From assembly GCA_035771165.1 (NCBI GenBank), contig JAWNZC010000314.1:7744001-7808000 (forward strand): 64,000 nt of DNA, written 5' to 3'. The notes below the pieces were generated by a model. That model was not told the origin of the DNA. It saw only the letters and a program-made list of their open reading frames with translations, and did no database searches. Shown here one piece after another: positions 32,015 through 41,313 of the stretch. How positions within the stretch are numbered: position 1 is the first letter of the stretch; every line of letters starts with the position of its first letter. Origin of the DNA: Paragorgia papillata (lineage: Eukaryota; Cnidaria; Anthozoa; Scleralcyonacea; Coralliidae). The translations under genes and the position numbers were made by a program.

Positions 32015-32942
32015 ATAAACCAAGTAGCTTCGAGTCGCAACCGGGTAAAGCGACTTTTTCTTTCGCAGCAATATTACAAAAATCTTTGAACACTTGTTTT
32101 GAAATTCGTGATCCACATGAACCACTTGTTTGCCTGTCAAGAGAACCGCTTGTACAGTGACTGAAATACACACCGTATATGACCGGAAGATTATCTACCA
32201 TGCGATAGAAGGGGCTTCCTGGGGCAGCCTTACCACGGTTCGTACAACTTACTGTGATGATGTCATCATTGATATGTCGTATCGTGTCTGTTTTCTTTAC
32301 CTTACTTGAAGCGGTCGTACAAGGGGTTCCCGCTGGTATTGCTAGATAACTTTCTCCGATATCCTCCAATGCATAAGAACTCCACATTATTTTAGTCATA
32401 TGCTTTACGTTAACTTGTGCGATTGGTTGAGCGAGCTTTAGAAGGGCAAAGTTTGCTTTTCTGTCACCTCGCAGGTGCCACAGAGGATTAGCAAATACTT
32501 TTTCGACCTTTTTTTCTATTCCGTTCAAACTAAAACTTATCTTTTTGTACACCTCAGATTTGTGATCGGGATAAGCACAACTGGCGCTAGTAAGGACAAT
32601 GGTAGGTTCTAACATTACGCCGTTACACGTGTCTGAAACAGACTCTATCCTCACTTTACCCACATCAAGGGCGATATTTTGGGTTGTCGTGGTCGTTCCA
32701 CCTCCTGATGGTTTAGGATTTGTTGTCGAACGTTCAACTGCCTCGCTTTCGTCGGTTGGACAAAACCCCAGCATCTTTTCGCGGGCTTGTCTTCTTTCTC
32801 TGGCGAACTGTTGGCGTGCATATTGAGGTATGGTTAGAAACGATTGATTTCTGGCTGGTTCTTGGTCAAAATTCATACTCGCAGAACAAACGAAGAATAC
32901 AACACTGAAAACGAGCCCCAAAAAAGTCATTTTCAGCTGCAT
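32015..32942 (-). CDS. Exon 1: secreted, catalytically dead trypsin-like serine-protease homologue
   Basis: The ATG at 32942 opens a signal peptide (MTFLGLVFSVVFFVCSA after a short leader). A Thr-rich linker follows, then a chymotrypsin-fold domain from ~residue 95: DTCNGVMLEPTIVLTSASC replaces the usual 'TAAHC' (His to Ser), RKANFALLKLAQP replaces 'DIALLKL' (Asp to Asn), and the GDSGGP region reads AAPGSPFY (no nucleophile at the expected place). The Cys pattern and fold strands remain. It is therefore a non-catalytic homologue, as in many extracellular binding or scaffolding proteins. The exon ends at TTTAT|gtaagt in phase 1. Frames running on into the pentamer repeat are intronic. Confidence 0.75.
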
Positions 32943-33179
32943 GACTTTGACTGATGATTGCCTCTGGGTAAATAATGCTACTGGTAGTTTTGGTTGAGAT
33001 TTATTGTGTTGTAAATCGTTAATAAATAATGTTTTCTCCTGCTGGGATACTTCTTACGTGATCAGTCTCACGCAGTTTGCTAAGCATCAGTTCACTTCTC
33101 CTAAGGCTATTTCTAAGCAGGAGTGCTACCCCATGCTGTTTCATTGTAACAGAGTTTCTTACCGTGGGATTAGATGGAA

Positions 33180-34230
33180 ATGTCGAGATGGAGGTGGATG
33201 TGGAATTGGTGGTGAACGTGGAGGAGGAGGTGATGTGGAGGGGGAGATGGATATGTAGGTAGTGTTGAACGTGGAGGTGGATGTCGAAGTGGAGGTGAAC
33301 GTGGAGGAGGAGGTGATGTGGAGGGGGAGATCGATATGTAGGTAGGGTTGAACGTGGAGGTGGAGGTGGATGTGGAATTGGTGGTGAACGTGGAGGAGGA
33401 GGTGATGTGGAGAGGGAGATGGATATGTAGGTAGGGTTGAACGTGGAGGTGGATGTCGAAGTGGAGGTGAACGTGGAGGAGGAGGTGATGTGGAGGGGGA
33501 GATCGATATGTAGGTAGGGTTGAACGTGGAGGTGGATGTCGAAGTGGAGGTGAACGTGGAGGAGGAGGTGATGTGGAGGGGGAGATGGATATGGAGGTGG
33601 AGTTGAACGTGGCGGTGGATATGGAAGTGGATGTCGAGGTAGAGGTGGATGTAAAGGTGGAGGTGAATGTGGAGGAAGGAGGTTGTAGATGTAGAGGTGG
33701 ATGTAGAGGTGGAGGTTGTTGTAGAGGTGGGGTGGGTGTAGAAGTGAAGGTGAAGCTGGAGGGGAAGATTGATGTAGAGGTGGATGTGGAGGTCAATGCA
33801 AATGTGGAGGTGGATGTTGAGGTGGTGTGGAGGTGGATGTTGAGGTGGTGTGGAGGTGGATGTTGAGGTGGTGTTGAGGTGGATGCAAACGTGGAGGCGG
33901 ATGTAGAGGTGGAGGTGGAGACCGATGTAGATATGGATGTGATGTTGAGGTGGTGTGGAGGTGGACGTGGATGTGAATGCAAACGTGGAGGCGGATGTAG
34001 AGGTGGAGGTGGAGACCGATGTAGATATAGAGGTAAATGCAAATGTGGAGGTGGATGTAGAGGTGTATGTGGAGGTAGGTGTGGACGTGGATGTGAACGC
34101 AAACGTGGAGGCGGATGTGGAGGTAGAGGTGAACGTGGAGGTGGAGACGGATGTAGAGGTGTATGTGGAGGTAGAGGTGGAGATGGAAGTGGAGTGGATG
34201 TTGTGGTGGAGGTGGATATAGATCCCTTCA
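33180..34230. repeat. Minisatellite of GGTGGA/TGTGGA hexamers (1.05 kb)
   Basis: Degenerate GTGGAGGTGGAT repeats, with longer duplicated blocks of ~95 bp near 33190-33560 (each containing GATATGTAGGTAGGGTTGAA). Long open frames on both strands are artefacts. It ends next to a MITE fragment (34240-34320). Confidence 0.92.
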
Positions 34231-34412
34231 TTACATTTCACATTCTGATGAAGGGCTTTGCTCGAAACATTATTTCATCACTAAAAATCTCGAAAGTTTA
34301 CCATATTTTCACTTTGCTCTATCCAACACACTGCCTACGCATCACCCTACTTTTTTACAACTTTACCTGTAATTGATTAGTTCGTCTATGTTACTGGCTT
34401 TAACCGTGAGGA

Positions 34413-34604
34413 TAGACCTTATTCAAAAATGGCCGCCAAATTAGAATTATTTTATGTGCATATAAATTAGCCCTTATGACCTCGTTTTAAAGTAAAACTT
34501 CTTTTGAATTTCCCACATGAAAACGAGTTCATAAGGGCTAATTTATATGTATATATAAAAGAATCTTAATTAGGCGGCCATTTTTGAATAAGGTCTATTG
34601 ATTG
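34413..34604. repeat. Foldback MITE
   Basis: ATAGACCTTATTCAAAAATG and TATAAATTAGCCCTTATGA recur inverted at the other end. A left-end fragment of the same family lies at 63450-63540. Confidence 0.8.
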
Positions 34605-34880
34605 TAGTGTATTTATTTGTGTATTCATAGATGAATGTAAAACAAATATTTTTTATCGAATTAGTGTTTTGTGTTTATGGTTTAATTCTTTAGTTCTTAA
34701 TAACAAGGTAAATTTAATTAAATTTTTATTTAAGCTGCCCCAGGATTGTGAAAATTGTCGTTAGCCGGAAACCGTTAGAAAACATATTCCGTAGTAACAC
34801 TAGGCCAATAAGGGATGGCTCTTATACGGGACCTCTGGGAAGAACAATTTAGTATAGTCATTAGAGTAATATAGGCTTAT

Positions 34881-35172
34881 CTTTCTCGAATGAATATTGG
34901 GGGGCAGTGAACTCGGGTGGAGAATAATAAGGTGTTACTCCGAGTGACGAACCATACCGGACAAGTATAGAGAAAACTCTACTTGGCCCAGCTGGGGTTC
35001 GACCTTAAGTTTACTAGTCCGTTGCTCTACCAACTGAGCTACAGGTCATGCAGTTGGGAGAGCATCAGACTAGTAAGCCCTAAGGTCGCGGGTTTTAATC
35101 CCAGCCGGGCCAAGTAGAGTTTTCTCTACTTGTCCGGTATGGTTCGTCATTCGGAGTAACACCTTAATATTA
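34881..35172. repeat. Inverted pair of tRNA-like sequences in a palindromic element
   Basis: Both arms carry a tRNA-like stretch: the minus strand of the left arm reads TAGCTCAGTTGGTAGAGCAA (box A) followed by GGTCGAACCCC (box B); the right arm has the plus-strand equivalent with GGTTTTAATCC. Outer arms GGTGTTACTCCGAGTGACGA and near reverse complement. Probably a SINE/MITE hybrid, not a functional tRNA gene. Confidence 0.6.
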
Positions 35173-35187
35173 TCATATACTCTATCG

Positions 35188-35470
35188 AGATATGGTCTGG
35201 AGACTCGGCAAACTTCAAAGCGCCTATAATCAGCTGTGATTTTATGTTGAACTGTACCTTACACCGTGCACATCCTTTGTTTTAGGTTTATTAATATTTA
35301 AAGAGCACGGTTGAATGATTGAACTGAAACGTTGCTATTGGACAATTCGTTCATTATACTAAAATACAATGTGTTCAGTGACCGTACACCGTGCACAAAA
35401 TGCATAAAGGCAAACAAAAAGATACACCAAACTACCAAAGACTTTTGCTGAGTTTCCAGACCATATCTCG
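35188..35470. repeat. MITE, ~280 bp (copy 2)
   Basis: Second copy of the element at 30432-30705: ATGGTCTGGAGACTCGGCAA start and GAGTTTCCAGACCATAT end. Confidence 0.75.
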
Positions 35471-35520
35471 ATTGACTATGATATTATTATAGGCTTATCT
35501 ATTACAAAGGTACTTTTTAT

Positions 35521-35590
35521 TTCAGTAGTTCAATGGTTAGAGCGTCTAACCGGTCATTAAAAGTTGCAAGTTCGAACCCTGTCTAGGACT
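35521..35590 (+). repeat. Dispersed tRNA-like unit
   Basis: CAGTAGTTCAATGGTTAGAG resembles box A and AAGTTCGAACCC box B. It is the same unit, in opposite orientation, as the five-copy array at 56743-57230. Confidence 0.45.
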
Positions 35591-35999
35591 AGAAATATTT
35601 TCTGAGTAATTGTTCTTGACTAATGTCTCCCACACGTCTGTTATACATAGAGTTAAAAGTGAAAAATATATAAACTTTCTGTCCTAAAACATGTGCCTAG
35701 ACAAGATTTAGCTTTGTTGTGGTTTACAAGTTTTTTCTGGTTATCCACAGGTGTGTAATGTTCTTAGCCATGTGACACTGTGACGTTCCTGTGATCTAAA
35801 CGTGAAACCCCGCAACGAAACAAATATGGGAGTATCGCCTGTTGAGTGGGTATAGTCGTAAACTGCGCACGCTCGGGTAATCACAGCTTTACCTGTAAAT
35901 CAGTTAAGTAAACTGATGTCACAACCTTTTGAAAATAGAACTGTTTCTATACTGCGACTATATATACTCTATACAGTGAAATAAAAGTAGTGTGCTGCG

Positions 36000-36165
36000 T
36001 AGGCAGTGTTGAAATACAAATCGAGTAAGGTTTATTGTAAGGTATATAGTACTGCCGAAATTATTGAACGCAGTTTCTAACGTTTCGAGCGAAGGCCCTT
36101 CGTCAGAGAGAAACGTCAATAATTTCGGCAGTACTCAAACCTTACTATATTTCGATATATACTCT
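36000..36165. repeat. MITE copy (family also at 50666-50822)
   Basis: AGTAGTGTGCTGCGTAGGCA at the left; centre CTAACGTTTCGAGCGAAG; inverted TACTGCCGAAATTATTGA arms. Confidence 0.65.
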
Positions 36166-36789
36166 ACAGTGGAATCTATCTGAGTGGCCACCTTTCGTAA
36201 ACGATTATATCTCTTAAGCGAACAAAACTAACTTTTTGAGGGCCATAAGTTCATTAGCCTTTTAGTTATTCAGTGCTACTACCCTAAATAAGTCTTCGCT
36301 TAATTTAACAATTTGAAGCCTGGACCTCTCCCTGTGCTGAATAAAATCGTCTGGCGTTAGCCAGAATAAAGTACTAAAGACTCGTCGTCAGGCTTCAAAG
36401 GGTTAAAGAGATAGGTTTTAACACTTTGAGACGGCGTTAGCCAGATAAAATACTAAAGACCCGTCTTCATGCTTCAAAGGGTTAAATATAGGCTTTAACT
36501 AATATACATATAATGTATATATAAGCAATAAAAAAGTCCTGTGTAGGCAGTGTGTTGAAGAACAAAATACTGACGTCTTGTATCAAAATGCTTAATCAGC
36601 GTAAATCATGGAGTAATATAGAAGTATAGAGTGCTGAGTAGTCAGTGCGTTACGATGTATAGAACATCTTAAAGGTCGTGAACTGCTGAGATTTTAAGGA
36701 ACAAAATACTTGACATTTCGAGCCCTTCATTTCTTAATTCTCATGAAGGGCTTTGACTCTAAACACCATTTTGAATACGAGAAACTTAA

Positions 36790-37045
36790 TTAAAAGAGAA
36801 GCGTTTTACACCCGTTTTGGGTTTTACGCGCGCCTCGCGTTTTACACGCGTTTTGGGTTTTACGCGTGCCTCGCGTTTTACACGCGTTTTGGGTTTTACG
36901 CACGCCTCGCGTTTTACACGCGCCACGCGTTTTACACGCGTTTTGGGTTTTACGCGCGCCTCTCGTTTTACTCGCGTTTCACGTGCGTCTCGTGCTTTAC
37001 ATGCGTCTCGTGCTTTACATGCGTCTCGTGTTGTACACGCAGCAA
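36790..37045. repeat. GC-rich minisatellite, ~36-bp unit
   Basis: Units of the type TTTTACACGCGTTTTGGGTT + TTACGCGCGCCTCGCG, about five copies, decaying into shorter CGTGCGTCTCGTG units. Overlapping open frames on both strands come from the periodicity. Confidence 0.85.
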
Positions 37046-37453
37046 CTGTTTTGCCATGTAAATTACAATTATCAAAATCGAATAAATTTTTCTTTATTTT
37101 AGAGGAAGACGTCGGGTAAAGTTTTGATATTTGGTGGACGTAATAACTGTGTGAAAACGTTTTATAAATACGAACGACGCCTGACTGCAAAGGTTAGGTA
37201 AAATATATGAAATGTATATTTTCATAGAGATATTTATATTTATTATATGGCTTTGTAATATCCTGAGTTCTGATTGGTCAACGCACGGTCCGTAAAAATG
37301 CGTATCCAGACCACGGTCCGTCTTTTTCCGTATCCGGACCGCTGTCCCGGATATTGATTTTGCTCGCGTGAATTCCTAAGGTTTTCACACTAAGTTTGAT
37401 ACAATAATTATCGAAAAACTTGAAATAGCCATATAATGATATAATAAACGCTT

Positions 37454-37590
37454 TATTAACCTCGTTTACTCGGTCTGTACGGGAAAATATCAGACCTCGG
37501 TCATTTTTGTAAGAACCTCGCCTGCGGCTCGGTCCGTACGGTCAAGACGTCGGTCTGATATTTCCCCGTACAGACCTCGTTCTCGGTTAA
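37454..37590. repeat. Foldback element
   Basis: TTAACCTCGTTTACTCGG / GTCTGTACGGGAAAATATCA recur inverted (TGATATTTCCCCGTACAGAC ... CGGTTAA). Confidence 0.7.
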
Positions 37591-38053
37591 TAATCTCTTA
37601 ATATACATAGATGTGCGCATTACTTACACTATCCCACAATCAAGTTGTCACTGGCAATCGCTTGAGGTATATATAAGTGGTGTTCTCACTTCTAGATTGT
37701 TCCAAGCTACACTGATGAGCTGTAGTACAGCGAAGCACGTGTCTGTAGATTGAACTATATATATATACATATATATATATCTTATTAGATGTTTTGGTGT
37801 ATAGTATCGCTGTATATTTTTACTCGTTGTTTGTATTTTGACGAGCCCAAGAAAAGTTTAAAAAGGCCAGAGGAGTAGCGTGACTTGCACCAGGACAAAA
37901 TAACAAGCATACATGAAGTAGTCCCCCGTGTGATAAATTTGATTGGCTAACAATCCAAATAACTAACTATCCAAATACAATTGAAACCGCTCGATTAAGA
38001 AGTCATAATAACTCGTTTATCGTGTTTCATCGGGAGTAGAATAGGGTATATTA

Positions 38054-39394
38054 CCAACCTCGTACCCAGGGTCTTATCTCCGCTCCCCCGCCCCCGCCCA
38101 TCGCTGCGAAAAGACCCTGGTCCAGGCTGGTCACGTGCTGCCCAAAATATGGGCAGTACAAAATAGATTTAGTTTGGGTAGGGTGGTACAAAAAACTTTC
38201 TCGACTTCCAGAGTGGTGTTTATACAAAACGCAAAACATCTGACCAGATGAAATGTCAACAACTCACGAAAGGTGCACAACGGCTTGGAGAAATAATCCG
38301 AAACGAGATATAATTTAATAAGAATGCCAAAGTCTCAAAGATCAATATTTTGCTGGCTTTGTATCGCTGGCGACATGTGTTATTGATGGGAGAATATTCG
38401 TTTTAAGCATTCGAATGGCGAGGCTTTTAACTGGACGTATACAAATATAACGGCAGCTTTCACGTGTGGTATTCAACAACGTACAGGCGAAACACATACG
38501 TATTTTATTGTTTATATTGAGAGTTTGAAACAGTCTTCCATTTCATTATCAACATTTCATTAAGCACCCAGGTTGACGATTATTAAACGAATGGGAACAT
38601 CAAAAACTTTCTTCATTATAAACTTAAATAAACACAGCGATTTATTACAAACTAAAAACAATAGCTGTCAAAACAACTTGTTTCAATTTTAAAATCGTGT
38701 CACCGGTTTAACTATAACCATTCATTTCAAAATCTAATACCAGAAAGCAAAACAAGATACGTAGAAATAATCCGAAACGAGATATAATTTAATAAGAATG
38801 CCAAAGTCTCAAAGATCAATATTTTGCTGGCTTTGTATCGCTGGCGACATGTGTTATTGATGGGAGAATATTCGTTTTAAGCATTCGAATGGCGAGGCTT
38901 TTAACTGGACGTATACAAATATAACGGCAGCTTTCACGTGTGGTATTCAACAACGTACAGGCGAAACACATACGTATTTTATTGTTTATATTGAGAGTTT
39001 GAAACAGTCTTCCATTTCATTATCAACATTTCATTAAGCACCCAGGTTGACGATTATTAAACGAATGGGAACATCAAAAACTTTCTTCATTATAAACTTA
39101 AATAAACACAGCGATTTATTACAAACTAAAAACAATAGCTGTCAAAACAACTTGTTTCAATTTTAAAATCGTGTCACCGGTTTAACCATTCATTTCAAAA
39201 TCTAATACCAGAAAGCAAAACAAGATACGTATACATTTCTTCGACTATTCCAGCGAGGTCAAGCATTAATACGCAGGGGACCCTCCACAGTCGAAAATGT
39301 TGATAGACGACACGTGACCAGCCTGGACCAGGATCTTTTCGCAGCGGTGGGCGGGGGCGGGGAAGCGGAGATAAGACCCTGGGTACGAGGTTGG
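38054..39394. mobile_element. Non-autonomous TIR transposon with an internal 474-bp tandem duplication
   Basis: Ends ACCAACCTCGTACCCAGGGT... and the reverse complement (...ACCCTGGGTACGAGGTTGGT), TIR ~80 bp including GCCCCCGCCC-type GC stretch. The interior is a direct duplication, units starting 38290 and 38764 (period 474; the second is 6 bp shorter at TATAAC). No transposase is encoded. A second element with the same terminal word is at 48640-49125. Confidence 0.75.
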
Positions 39395-39419
39395 TATATT
39401 ACAAGTAATACCGTGATCG

Positions 39420-39935
39420 CCTCGGATTCTTTTGTTCTCCGAGGGAATGTAAACCTCGTATTTCCCTCATCGCTCATGCACGAGGGAAATTTATCCTTTG
39501 TCTTCTAATGTTCCCGTGCATGTTGATGAGGGAAAATTAGAAGACAAAGAAATCCTTTGTCTTCTTCTAATTTTCCCGTGCATGTTGCTGAGGGAAAATT
39601 AGAAGACAAAGAAATCTTTTAGTGTCTTCTTCTAAATTTCCCGCTTGCATATATTTTCCCTCATCAACATGCACGGGAAAATTAGATGCAACTTCTCTGA
39701 TCAACCGTGTAAATTTCCTGTTGGTAAGATTCTCAAAGTTTTCCTCGGCGATCATAATATTACAAACTAATAACATGACTTTTCGGGAAATTAGCGATTA
39801 AATTTCCCCTTTGCCTCGGGAAGATTTGTAAAAGTCCTCGGGCCTGCGGCCCTCGCACTTTCACAAATCTTCCCTCGGCGGCGGGGAAATTTAATCGCTA
39901 ATTTCCCTCAAGTCATGTTATTACTTATAATAATA
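39420..39935. repeat. Complex inverted-repeat cluster
   Basis: Several alternating copies of TTTTCCCGTGCATGTTGATG / GAGGGAAAATTAGAAGACAA, then a palindrome with ATTAGCGATTAAATTTCCC arms (39765-39935). Related to 3307-3420 and 61845-62110. Confidence 0.6.
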
Positions 39936-40049
39936 TGTGGCATTTCACTCGATTAAACTGGATGTACTAAGTAACTTTGGTGAAGGAAAATTTCGAGTGT
40001 AGAATATATACATTATAAGACCAAACCGGGACAATCTGCGAAAAATTCA

Positions 40050-40145
40050 ACATCAAGGCCTTCCAGCTATAGGAATTGAACCCGCGACTCTGCGATGCTA
40101 GTGCAGTGCTCTGACTATACTGAGCTACGGAAGCCGTTGCCAGGA
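40050..40145 (-). repeat. tRNA-like sequence in MITE (family with 50940-51035)
   Basis: The minus strand reads CGTAGCTCAGTATAGTCAGA ... GCGGGTTCAATTCC, with box A and box B spacing like a tRNA and a CTAGCAT anticodon-loop-like centre. Flanks (CTCGATTAAACTGGATGTAC; GAGTGTAGAATATATACAT) match the element around 50820-51125, so this is a repeat, not a tRNA gene. Confidence 0.5.
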
Positions 40146-40548
40146 GCTTGGCCACGAGTTCTGTATATCTCATATAAATGTGGTAATGCTGGGAGTAGAG
40201 TAGGGTATATTACAAGTAATCTCGATTAAACTGGATGTACTAAGTAATTTGGGTGAAGCTTATTCTTGTCGCGCCAGCGAGGCAGCGCAAAGAGAAAAAT
40301 AGTTTTTATAAACTATATAGTAATAGAAAAATGAAAACGACCACGCCTTGCATAGGCAGATTGAAGAACAACGATTTATTTCGCCAAGAAAATCATTAAT
40401 TTTACATCTGTTTTAAAGAAAGTGTAAAGTTTTTGCGACAAATGTTTATTTCCATTCGGACCTGTGTGCTGTATATTTTGCGAGAGAGATTTATCGATTC
40501 TTTTGGGAAAATCGGAGATTCAAGAACAACAATTGTTGCAAATTAATT

Positions 40549-41313
40549 TTACAATTCCATTCGGGCCTGTGTTCCCATGACGTTGAGCTGTCTCATTTGC
40601 GACAGAGACACATCGATACTTTTGGAAAACTCGGCAACTTCTTGGAAGTTTTGGGCTTCACTGTTACTTAACATGCTTTCGAAGTATCCCTGGATCAAGT
40701 TCAGTTGTGTGTCAATGACTACATACTGTTCATCAGTTGCTTGACGTTGATAGACTGGTCTGATGTGAGTAATCTCCGAAGTAACATTAGTCATAATGTC
40801 ATCGGTTTGAGGGATCGAGATTTGGTCGTCTCCTGTCAGATTCTTGTTAGCTTCAGTTTGTAAATTGGCCAGAACACTGTCATTCAATGTCGTTGAATGC
40901 ATGGTTGTGTTTAGGGTTGTCAGTTGATCTGTCGTATTCTGGATCGCTTCTGGTAGCGTTGTGTTTAGACTGGTTTCGGAGTCTGTAATCTGTTGCCCTC
41001 GTGAATCCAGATCGACTACACTCCGCTTTCCCGCTAGAACTTCCACATCGTGTTCGACTCTCATGACGCGCACCTCGAAAGTCATTCGCGTCCCGGCGCC
41101 CTCAAGTTCGCCAACATCGTCCTCGGCTTCGGGAACACCACCTTTCATCTCGTTATGGACGTCGACCAGGCTGTGCGCCAAATTACTTAGAGTATCATGG
41201 AATTCAACTATCGCATCGAGATCTGCGTCTTTTGTTGGTGTTATGGCTCCTTGACCAAGGTGGCTAGTAATGGCGAGAAGGAAGGACACCAGGAAAACTT
41301 TTAGTAAAACCAT
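40549..41313 (-). CDS. Single-exon secreted glycoprotein-like protein, unknown function (254 aa)
   Basis: The ATG at 41313 opens a clear signal peptide (MVLLKVFLVSFLLAITSHLGQG). The mature part is helical and acidic, with heptad-like stretches (LNLIQGYFESMLSNSEAQ; VAEFSKSIDVSLSQMRQL), at least five N-glycosylation sequons (NTT, NTT, NDS, NLT, NVT), and no Cys after the signal region. No enzymatic domain. The uninterrupted frame, signal peptide and codon composition unlike the surrounding AT-rich repeats support a real gene. A more degraded similar sequence just below (about 40430-40545, sharing 'ttccattcggacctgtgt' with 40556-40574) hints at a partial duplication of its 3' end. No family recognised. 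Confidence 0.65.
   Translation of the reverse strand: MVLLKVFLVSFLLAITSHLGQGAITPTKDADLDAIVEFHDTLSNLAHSLVDVHNEMKGGVPEAEDDVGELEGAGTRMTFEVRVMRVEHDVEVLAGKRSVVDLDSRGQQITDSETSLNTTLPEAIQNTTDQLTTLNTTMHSTTLNDSVLANLQTEANKNLTGDDQISIPQTDDIMTNVTSEITHIRPVYQRQATDEQYVVIDTQLNLIQGYFESMLSNSEAQNFQEVAEFSKSIDVSLSQMRQLNVMGTQARMEL

Larger units (their letters stand above)
32943..40548. other. Intergenic, repeat-dominated region
   Basis: No plausible gene was found between the protease homologue and the gene at 40549. Contents: minisatellites (33180-34230, 36790-37045), foldback MITEs (34413-34604, 36000-36165, 37454-37590, 39765-39935), tRNA-like repeats (34881-35172, 35521-35590, 40050-40145) and the TIR element at 38054-39394. 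Confidence 0.6.

Noticed and set aside
33159..34241. Thr/Ser/His-rich frames of ~360 codons
   Set aside because: Hexamer minisatellite; open on both strands, no domain.
36753..37190. Arg/Phe/Thr/Ala repeat frames
   Set aside because: Translation of the ~36-bp GC-rich minisatellite.
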